DNA from: Arthrobacter sp.
GTDB taxonomy: Bacteria; Actinomycetota; Actinomycetes; Actinomycetales; Micrococcaceae
Reading direction: 5' to 3'
DNA: 7,613 bases
Assembly: GCA_030147325.1 (NCBI GenBank)
Contig: JASLAA010000281.1
Span: 1-7,613, forward strand
Positions 1 through 4,846 of this stretch are shown piece by piece. Under the pieces are notes generated by a model. The model was not told the origin of the DNA. It was given only the letters and a program-made list of their open reading frames with translations, and did not search any database. Position 1 is the first letter of the stretch. Every line of letters begins with the position of its first letter. Position numbers and translations under genes: made by a program.

Positions 1-131
1 GTATTGCCCGCACGGGAGAGCGCCCGATGCACCTGCAGGAACGCACCGGGGATATCCAGCCCCGTGCTCGGCGAGGACGCCTGCGCGGACACGCAGATCG
101 CACGGACACGCGGCAGCATCGCGCCGAGCTC
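1..131 (-). pseudogene. Inverted second copy of the same coding segment, partial at the left window edge
   Basis: Read on the minus strand from 131 down to the edge, this arm encodes nearly the same peptide as the right arm (E-L-G-A-M-L-P-R-V and onward to A-G-N-T). It differs from the + copy by Ile to Met, Ser to Ala and Ala to Ser, with all other changes silent. The minus frame is free of stops from about 630 down to position 1, but it has no start with a ribosome binding site near the point where homology begins. An ATG at 119-117 lies inside the homologous part. It is either the remnant of a second gene copy that continues to the left of the window, or one side of a rearrangement or assembly join. 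Product unknown. Confidence 0.3.
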
Positions 132-277
132 GTGGTGGTCGCCAACGAGCTCGGCGCGATACTGCCGCGCGTGCGTTCGATCTGCGTGGCCGCGCAGGCC
201 TCCTCGCCGAGCACGGGGCTGGATATCCCCGGTGCGTTCCTGCAGGTGCATCGTGCGCTCTCCCGTGCGGGCAACAC
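1..277. repeat. Near-perfect long inverted repeat (fold-back), 133-bp arms
   Basis: The left arm (1-133) is the reverse complement of the right arm (145-277), with only an 11-nt spacer at 134-144. Aligning by hand (position p pairs with 278-p) gives 8 mismatches, at 3, 24, 78, 89, 101, 105, 108 and 117, so 125 of 133 pairs match without gaps. The left arm may continue beyond the window edge. In the + frame that is open through the right arm, 6 of the 8 differences fall at third codon positions. Five are synonymous, and the other three give Ile/Met, Ser/Ala and Ala/Ser swaps. The arms therefore look like two diverged copies of one coding segment facing opposite ways, not a hairpin made by copying one molecule. 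Whether the joint is real or an assembly join cannot be told from the sequence. Confidence 0.9.
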
Positions 278-431
278 GCTCGCGACGACGGCCGAGGCCG
301 CCGCGATGACCAGGCTCGACGGCGAGCGGTGGGGCGTCGCGTCCTCCGGGCTCGACAACGTGCGACGCCGGGCCCAGCTGGTGGTGGCCGACGTCGACGA
401 GGCGGAGCGCTCGATGCCGGGTGCCCGGTAG
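27..431 (+). CDS. Hypothetical protein; only the C-terminal two thirds looks like native coding
   Basis: The open frame starts at an ATG with a purine-rich GGGAGAG about 7 bases upstream and ends in TAG at 429-431 (134 aa). I do not recognise a family. Residues 1-39 lie on the left arm and spacer of the inverted repeat and are rich in Arg, as expected of an antisense reading, so they are probably not native. From about residue 41 (NELGAILPRV) to the end, the protein looks real: Ala-rich, helical in character, no membrane segment or signal peptide, and with the codon-position pattern of selection seen between the two repeat arms. A native start may be GTG at 132 or 135, but neither has a convincing ribosome binding site. 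The likeliest reading is a gene whose 5' part was replaced by an inverted copy, so it may be a pseudogene. About 80 bases separate its stop from the aldo/keto reductase start. Confidence 0.4.
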   Translation: MHLQERTGDIQPRARRGRLRGHADRTDTRQHRAELVVVANELGAILPRVRSICVAAQASSPSTGLDIPGAFLQVHRALSRAGNTLATTAEAAAMTRLDGERWGVASSGLDNVRRRAQLVVADVDEAERSMPGAR

Positions 432-510
432 GGCCTGACCGATACCTCGCCGGCTGATAGTTGTCAGTGGAAACAGAAATAAAAGCGCAGTGCCGTTGGT
501 TCCCGCCTGT

Positions 511-1350
511 ATGACTACATCACCAAACCTCACGTTCAACGACGGTTCCACCATCCCCCAGCTCGGGTACGGAGTGTGGCAGGTCGAGGACGATGTTGCC
601 GAGGACGTGGTGGGCAGGGCCTTCAAGGCCGGTTACCGCCACATCGACACCGCCAAGATCTACGGGAACGAAGCGGGCGTGGGACGCGCCATTACGGCGT
701 CGGGCCTCCGCCCCGACGAGATGTTCATCACCACGAAGCTGTGGAACGCGGACCAGGGCTACGACGCCACACTGAAGGCGTTCGACGCGTCGATGGAGCG
801 GCTGGGCCTGGAGACGCTCGATCTCTACCTCATCCACTGGCTGCAGCCTAAGCAGGGCAAGTACCTGGACACGTGGAAGGCCTTCATCGAACTGCAGAAG
901 CAGGGGCGCGTGAAGAGCATCGGTGTCTCGAACTTCACCATCGAGGCGCTCAACGAGATCATCGATGCGACCGGCGTGGTCCCCGCGATCAACCAGGTGG
1001 AGACCCACCCGTACCTGAACCAGTCCGAGCTGCGCGCATTCGAGGCCGAGAAGGGCATCCTCCACGAGTCGTGGTCGCCCCTCGGTTCCGGCAAGGGCCT
1101 GCTCGACGACGCCGTGCTGCAGGACATCGCGCAGAAGCGCAACGCCACGCCCGCGCAGGTCGTCCTCGCATGGCACCTCGCGCTCGGCATCGTGGTCATC
1201 CCCAAGTCGGTGACCGAGTCGCGCATCATCGAGAACTGGGAATCACTCGACGTGAAGCTCGAGGACGAGGACATCGAGGCCATCAACGGGCTCGACAAGG
1301 GAGCGGCCGGCCGCATCGGCGCCGATCCCGCGACGTCCGACTTCGCCTAG
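511..1350 (+). CDS. Aldo/keto reductase (AKR5-like, 2,5-diketo-D-gluconic acid reductase type)
   Basis: The gene encodes 279 residues from ATG 511 (MTTSPNLTFNDG), the usual length for a single-domain NAD(P)H-dependent aldo/keto reductase. These cytosolic TIM-barrel enzymes reduce aldehydes or ketones to alcohols. The catalytic tetrad is visible: Asp46 and Tyr51 in HIDTAKIYGNE, Lys76 in ITTKLW, and His109 in YLIHW. Further family marks are GVSNF at 138-142, the Asn161/Gln162 pair in INQVE, SWSPLG at 187-192, and the cofactor-phosphate motif IPKSVTESR at 230-238, which suggests NADPH preference. An in-frame GTG at 490 would add seven residues that do not look like family sequence, so ATG 511 is preferred. 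Neither start has a good Shine-Dalgarno. The gene converges on the flagellar operon across a terminator and has no visible link to motility. The physiological substrate cannot be inferred. Confidence 0.93.
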   Translation: MTTSPNLTFNDGSTIPQLGYGVWQVEDDVAEDVVGRAFKAGYRHIDTAKIYGNEAGVGRAITASGLRPDEMFITTKLWNADQGYDATLKAFDASMERLGLETLDLYLIHWLQPKQGKYLDTWKAFIELQKQGRVKSIGVSNFTIEALNEIIDATGVVPAINQVETHPYLNQSELRAFEAEKGILHESWSPLGSGKGLLDDAVLQDIAQKRNATPAQVVLAWHLALGIVVIPKSVTESRIIENWESLDVKLEDEDIEAINGLDKGAAGRIGADPATSDFA

Positions 1351-1380
1351 GAAACCGCCGGCAGGGAGAACCTGCAGGAT

Positions 1381-1419
1381 GAAGGAGAGCCGCCCGGCAC
1401 TGCCGGGCGGCTCTCCTTC
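1381..1419. terminator. Perfect 19-bp stem hairpin between convergent genes, probable bidirectional terminator
   Basis: Positions 1381-1399 are exactly complementary to 1401-1419 with a single unpaired base at 1400. The stem is therefore fully symmetric and GC-rich in the middle (GCCGCCCGGCA), with A/T-containing ends (GAAGGAG/CTCCTTC). It lies 31 bases after the aldo/keto reductase stop and 14 bases beyond the fliW stop, so it can serve both strands. No long T-run follows on either side. That is common for actinobacterial terminators, so the call rests on stem strength and position. Confidence 0.8.
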
Positions 1420-1432
1420 GTTCGGATCCGCG

Positions 1433-1804
1433 TCAGGCGGCCTGTGCCAGCGCTGCGCGGAGCGGGTAGCCCTGCCCCTCGAGGATCAGCTGCGCGCAGC
1501 GTCCGGTTTCCGGGTCCAGCACGATCGGCGCGGCCAGGTTGACCGTGGTGCCGCCCGGGCCCGGGTTGGCGACGACGAACAGGTGGGCTTCCGGTACGTC
1601 CGCCCCGAGGGCGCCGCGCTGCACGGCGGAGAAATGCGGACTGTAGTCGGGCACGTAGGTTGCCGCGTCGAGGAGGAAGAGGCGCACGGCGGGTTCGTCG
1701 GCCGCTGTGAGCGTGAAGAGACCGTCCGCGCCCGGCACCGGCTCGAAGTGGAAATCGGTCAGCGGTGCGAGGCCGGGGGGAGGGGTGACGAACGCGGCCC
1801 TCAT
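1433..1804 (-). CDS. fliW: Flagellar assembly factor FliW
   Basis: This 123-residue protein matches FliW, a cytosolic protein that binds flagellin and, in Bacillus, also binds CsrA to relieve repression of flagellin translation. The C-terminal half carries the family signature: FVVANPGPGG followed by TTVNLAAPIVLDPETG, then a Gln and a Tyr-ending segment (AQLILEGQGYPLRA, about 103-116). The N-terminal half starts with PPPGLAPLTDF and contains VRLFLLDA and a YVPDYSPHF segment, consistent with the beta-barrel fold. It is slightly shorter than Bacillus FliW. Its ATG overlaps the flgL stop (ATGA at 1804-1801), implying translational coupling, and there is only a weak Shine-Dalgarno of its own. It is the last gene of the flgN-flgK-flgL-fliW operon. 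No csrA follows it; a terminator stands 14 bases beyond its stop. Confidence 0.88.
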   Translation of the reverse strand: MRAAFVTPPPGLAPLTDFHFEPVPGADGLFTLTAADEPAVRLFLLDAATYVPDYSPHFSAVQRGALGADVPEAHLFVVANPGPGGTTVNLAAPIVLDPETGRCAQLILEGQGYPLRAALAQAA

Positions 1805-2676
1805 CGCAGGAAGTCCATCAGTGAGGGCTGCAGGACCCGCGCCGAGACGGCGAGCGCGCTCTGGTAGGCGGTCTCCTGCAGCTTGAGGTCCAGGATGATC
1901 GACGCGAGATCTATGTCTTCCACGGCGGCTCGTTCTCCTTCGAGGGCCAGCGAGGCGTCGGCGACTGTGTCCTTCGCGCCGAGGAGCAGCGCATGACGCG
2001 TGCCGATCTCGCTGTGGTGGGCGGTGAGGTCCAGGATCCGCTGCTGCAGTGGCGCGAGATGCACGGAGACGTCCTTGCCGGCGCGCAGGTCAGCTGCGAT
2101 GGTGTCGAGCAGCGCGAAGGCCGACCTGTCTCCGGTACCGAAGACCGCCGCGCCGTCGGCGTCCACCCGGATGGTCTGGTGCGGACCGACGCGGCGATCC
2201 ACCGTGCCTCCCGCTTCGAAGGTGAGATCGGGCCGGAGCGCCGCAGGGGCATCGGCATTGCCCGCGAAGAGGAATCGGCCCGCGTAGGTGGCGTTCGCCT
2301 GGGTCACGAGCTCGGAGCGCAGGGACTCGATGTCCAGTGCGAGTGCCTCGCGGGCGGACGGTGGCAGGGCCGCGTTCGAGCCCTGCAGGGTGGCGTCGTT
2401 CACGCGGTCGAGCGCGCGCTTCGACGTCGTCATGGCGTTCTCCAGCTGCCCCAGCCAGCCCTCACCGTTCGAGATGTTCCGGCCGTACTGCTCGTTGGCG
2501 CGGATCTCGCCGCGGACGCGGAGGGCCTCGGCAGCAGCGGCCGGATCGTCCGAGGGGCGGGTGATCGCCTTCTGGCTGGACGCCTTCTCCTGCAGGTCGG
2601 CCAGCCTCGCGAGGTTGGACTGCAGGGAGCGCTGGGCTCCCTGCATCATGGTCTGGTTCGTGACGCGCGTGATCAT
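1801..2676 (-). CDS. flgL: Flagellar hook-associated protein 3 (FlgL, hook-filament junction)
   Basis: The gene encodes 291 residues, typical for FlgL, the second junction protein between hook and filament. It is exported by the flagellar type III apparatus. The N-terminal helical D0/D1 part is conserved (MITRVTNQTMM at 1-11, then SSQKAITRPSDDPAAAAEAL, NISNGEGWL). The C-terminal helix closes with LKLQETAYQSALAVSARVLQ and a terminal FLR, as in flagellin-like rod proteins. The middle (about 130-210, including YAGRFLFAGN) is the variable exposed region. The Shine-Dalgarno GGAGAGAG overlaps the flgK TAG (2683-2692), and the start lies 13 bases after that stop. The stop overlaps the fliW start. 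The chaperone for its export is probably FlgN, encoded two genes upstream. Confidence 0.95.
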   Translation of the reverse strand: MITRVTNQTMMQGAQRSLQSNLARLADLQEKASSQKAITRPSDDPAAAAEALRVRGEIRANEQYGRNISNGEGWLGQLENAMTTSKRALDRVNDATLQGSNAALPPSAREALALDIESLRSELVTQANATYAGRFLFAGNADAPAALRPDLTFEAGGTVDRRVGPHQTIRVDADGAAVFGTGDRSAFALLDTIAADLRAGKDVSVHLAPLQQRILDLTAHHSEIGTRHALLLGAKDTVADASLALEGERAAVEDIDLASIILDLKLQETAYQSALAVSARVLQPSLMDFLR

Positions 2677-2689
2677 GGTGGGCTCTCTC

Positions 2690-4075
2690 CTAGCGTCCGA
2701 CGATTCCCATGCGGTTGATGAGGACGTCGAGCATCTCGTCGACGGCCGTCATCACGCGCGCGGCGCCCTGGTAGGCGTGCTGGTACTGCAGCAGGTTGAC
2801 CTGTTCCTCGTCCATGCTCACCGAGGTGGCCCCGAGCTGCTGCTGCAGCGCCGTGGTGGCGGAGACCTCGGCGAGGGCATTGCCCTGCAGCTCGGCCCGG
2901 GTGGCTGCGCCGAGACCGGTGACGAAGGCCGACCAGGCGGCGTCGGGGGAGGTGGCGCCCGTCCCGAGCGCGGACAGCGCGTCCGCGACGGACCCGTCGA
3001 GGGCGCCGGCACCCGGGGCTCCGGCGGCCAGGTCTTCACGGCGGGTCGGCAGGACGGCGAGGGACGCCGCCGCTCGGTCCGGCTGGTAGGCGAAGAAGGG
3101 ACCCTTCCCCGCACCGGCGTGCAGGTCGTTGACCTGGCCGGCGAGGGTCGCCGCGAAGGAGTTGTACCCGGCAGCGGCCTGGGCCAGCGGGCCACCGGCG
3201 TCAGCGGGAGCCAGAAGGGACAGCGTTGCGGCGAGCTCGCCGCTTTCCACGCCGGCGGACACATCCGGGCGGTGGGTCCAGGCGACGCGGACCGGCTCGG
3301 CGCCGTCGAGCCTCGTCGAGCCGGACACCTGCAGCGTCCGGGCGGTGGTGCCCGAGACCAGGGCATTACCCGCGAGGAGGACGTCGGCCGTGCCGTCCGG
3401 ATTGTCGCGGACGGTGGTGCCGGCGAGCCCGGCGAGGGTCGCCGTGAGGACCGTCCGGCGGTCGATCAGTTCATTGGCGGACGAGCCGGAGGCGACGGCG
3501 GACCGGATCTGCCGGTTCAGATCTGCGACCTGGGTGGCGGCGTCGTTGACCTCCGCGACGAGCCCCGCAGCAGAGGATCGCAGGGAGGCCCACTGTGCTT
3601 CGACCTCGCGGTAGCCGGAGGCGATGCGGGAGGTGAGTTGGCCGGCGGCTGAGAGCAGCGCGGAGGCGGGCGCATCCTTCTCCGGGTGGTTGGAGAGTTC
3701 CTGCCAGCCCGCCCAGAACTTCTGCAGCGAGTCGGAGACGCCGTTGGTCCCCGGCTCCTGGAGGCTGCTCTCGAGCGCGGAATAGGCCTGCGCCCGAACG
3801 GCGGTGTAGCCGGCGGTGCCGGCCGTGATGCGCACCCGGGCCTCGAGGTGTGCGTCACCGAGGCGGGCGATGCCCTGGGCCAGGACGCCCTCACCGGCCC
3901 GCGTGCCGGTACTGAAGAGGGTGTTCCTGACGGGCGCGGCGGCGGTGGTCTCCAGACGCTGCCGCGTATAGCCCTGAGTCGTGGCATTGGCGATGTTCTG
4001 ACCGGTCACGTCCAGGCCGGCGCGCGCCGCGGCGAGGCCGGAGTAGGCGGTGTTCAGTCCGCTGAAGGTACTCAT
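2690..4075 (-). CDS. flgK: Flagellar hook-associated protein 1 (FlgK, hook-filament junction)
   Basis: The gene encodes 461 residues from ATG 4075. The reading frame stays open further upstream to 4147, but those 24 extra codons overlap flgN and the family begins at MSTFSGLNTAYSGL, so 4075 is chosen. The N-terminus has the rod/hook signature (LDVTGQNIANATTQGYTRQR, about 22-41). The C-terminus has EEQVNLLQYQHAYQGAARV and ends in the amphipathic helix VDEMLDVLINRMGIVGR. The protein caps the hook and joins it to FlgL. At 461 residues it is shorter than the enterobacterial protein (about 550), with reduced middle domains, as is usual in Gram-positives. The start follows the flgN stop by 7 bases with only a weak AAGG upstream, so coupling to flgN translation is likely. 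Confidence 0.95.
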   Translation of the reverse strand: MSTFSGLNTAYSGLAAARAGLDVTGQNIANATTQGYTRQRLETTAAAPVRNTLFSTGTRAGEGVLAQGIARLGDAHLEARVRITAGTAGYTAVRAQAYSALESSLQEPGTNGVSDSLQKFWAGWQELSNHPEKDAPASALLSAAGQLTSRIASGYREVEAQWASLRSSAAGLVAEVNDAATQVADLNRQIRSAVASGSSANELIDRRTVLTATLAGLAGTTVRDNPDGTADVLLAGNALVSGTTARTLQVSGSTRLDGAEPVRVAWTHRPDVSAGVESGELAATLSLLAPADAGGPLAQAAAGYNSFAATLAGQVNDLHAGAGKGPFFAYQPDRAAASLAVLPTRREDLAAGAPGAGALDGSVADALSALGTGATSPDAAWSAFVTGLGAATRAELQGNALAEVSATTALQQQLGATSVSMDEEQVNLLQYQHAYQGAARVMTAVDEMLDVLINRMGIVGR

Positions 4076-4082
4076 CGTGGCG

Positions 4083-4568
4083 CTACAGGTCCTTGTCGAG
4101 AAGGGTCGGTCGGTCGGCGCCGTGCGTGGCGGCTCCGTCGGAGGCATACATCCCGGCGCCGGTCCCGATGCCGGCGAGCGTCTCCTGCGTGGAGCGACTC
4201 GCAGCCTTGAGGAACTGTTGGTTGCTGTCGCGGAGCGCGGCGATCTGGGACACGAGCGCGGTCATGGCCTGGAGGTGTGCCGAGAGCAGTTCCTGCCAGG
4301 GCCCTTCGGGTGCAGCTTCTGCGAGCTCGCGCAGTGTCGCGCTGTCGTTGATGCCCCACTCGGTGCCGACCGCGGACGCGTGCACAGCGCGCGCCAGGCC
4401 TATGTCGCGGAGTCGCTCGAGAACCTGCTCGACCTCCCGGGTGGCGTGGTGGAGCCAGCGCGTCTTGCCGGAGGTGAGCAGGAGTTGTTCCTCCTCGAGT
4501 TTGAACACGAGGAGTTCGAGGAGTTCGCGCTCCTGCCAGAGCAGGGCGGAGAGATCCTGGGCACTCAC
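4083..4568 (-). CDS. flgN: FlgN-like flagellar export chaperone
   Basis: This 161-residue, mostly helical, soluble protein begins VSAQDLSALLWQERELLELL and has heptad-like Leu and Glu spacing through about residue 65, the look of the FlgN family. FlgN binds the C-termini of FlgK and FlgL before export; the C-terminal part, SNQQFLKAASRSTQETL, resembles the conserved end of the family. Start choice: an ATG at 4595 is in frame, but the GTG at 4568 sits 6 bases behind the strong Shine-Dalgarno AAAGGAGGT (4583-4575), so GTG is preferred. It is the first gene of the operon and lies directly before its client flgK. The sequence is weakly conserved in this family, so the assignment rests on shape, length and position as well as motifs. 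Confidence 0.82.
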   Translation of the reverse strand: MSAQDLSALLWQERELLELLVFKLEEEQLLLTSGKTRWLHHATREVEQVLERLRDIGLARAVHASAVGTEWGINDSATLRELAEAAPEGPWQELLSAHLQAMTALVSQIAALRDSNQQFLKAASRSTQETLAGIGTGAGMYASDGAATHGADRPTLLDKDL

Positions 4569-4574
4569 AGTGCC

Positions 4575-4583
4575 ACCTCCTTT
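4575..4583 (-). promoter_or_regulatory. Strong ribosome binding site of flgN
   Basis: AAAGGAGGT on the minus strand is a near-complete match to the anti-Shine-Dalgarno and ends 6 bases before GTG 4568. It is what decides the GTG start over the upstream ATG at 4595. Confidence 0.9.
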
Positions 4584-4614
4584 CCGAGACCACACAGGGG
4601 TGGCGCCGGAAGAA

Positions 4615-4641
4615 CTATCGGCAGTGCCGGCCGCGATGTAA
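4615..4641 (-). promoter_or_regulatory. Sigma-28 (FliA/WhiG)-like promoter of the flgN-flgK-flgL-fliW operon
   Basis: On the minus strand, TTAC (4641-4638) is followed after 15 bases by GCCGATAG (4622-4615). The -10 element matches the FliA/WhiG consensus GCCGATAA in seven of eight positions, and the spacing matches N15. The -35 is weaker (TTAC against TAAA). The same layout, with further identities inside the spacer, lies before flagellin. A start about 7 bases downstream would give a leader of roughly 40 bases to GTG 4568. Confidence 0.7.
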
Positions 4642-4846
4642 GCGAGCTGCCGACCTCCATGCCGCCCCCTGCAGGGCTTCCGGCCGCCAACCGCTTCCCG
4701 CAGCGTCGGGCGGGGCTCGATGCTGCACCCGGCACCCTTGCTGCGCCGTCGCCAATCTACCAGCCGACGCAGACCGCAGCCCTACTCCTGCAGGGGCTGC
4801 GCTCCGGTCCGACGCGACGGAACACTCCTGCTGGGTGGACCACCTC
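4642..4846. other. Gap between the GGDEF-EAL gene and the flgN promoter: hairpins only, no gene
   Basis: No credible coding frame is seen here. Small palindromes are present. GGTGGACCACC (4834-4844) lies just past the GGDEF-EAL stop. A 7-bp stem, GCAGCCC (4776-4782) with GGGCTGC (4794-4800), has an 11-base loop and may contribute to termination of the GGDEF-EAL message, though no T-run follows. Two CCTGCAGG palindromes (4668 and 4787) also fall here. The sequence contains short near-repeats of GC-rich words but nothing I can assign firmly. Confidence 0.4.

Noticed and set aside
1..277. CRISPR array, transposon end or invertible phase-variation switch as the meaning of the inverted repeat
   Set aside because: There are only two arms with an 11-base spacer, no transposase or invertase in the window, and the arms show protein-coding divergence.
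434..460. Possible sigma-28-like promoter before the aldo/keto reductase (GCTGATAG at 453-460)
   Set aside because: The -10 differs from GCCGATAG by one base, but the only -35-like TGAC lies 13 bases upstream instead of 15 and the gene has no link to motility.
490..510. GTG start for the aldo/keto reductase at 490
   Set aside because: It adds seven residues unlike the family N-terminus and has no ribosome binding site; ATG 511 gives the expected family start.
1379..1867. Open frame on the + strand beginning in the terminator and running over fliW
   Set aside because: It starts in the hairpin stem and is antisense to fliW and the end of flgL.
2288..3652. Long open frame on the + strand over flgL and flgK
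   Set aside because: It lies opposite two certain flagellar genes; Gly/Arg-rich with no family features.
4076..4147. Upstream ATG extension of flgK to 4147
   Set aside because: The 24 extra codons overlap flgN entirely and do not resemble FlgK, whose conserved start is MSTFSGLNTAYSGL.
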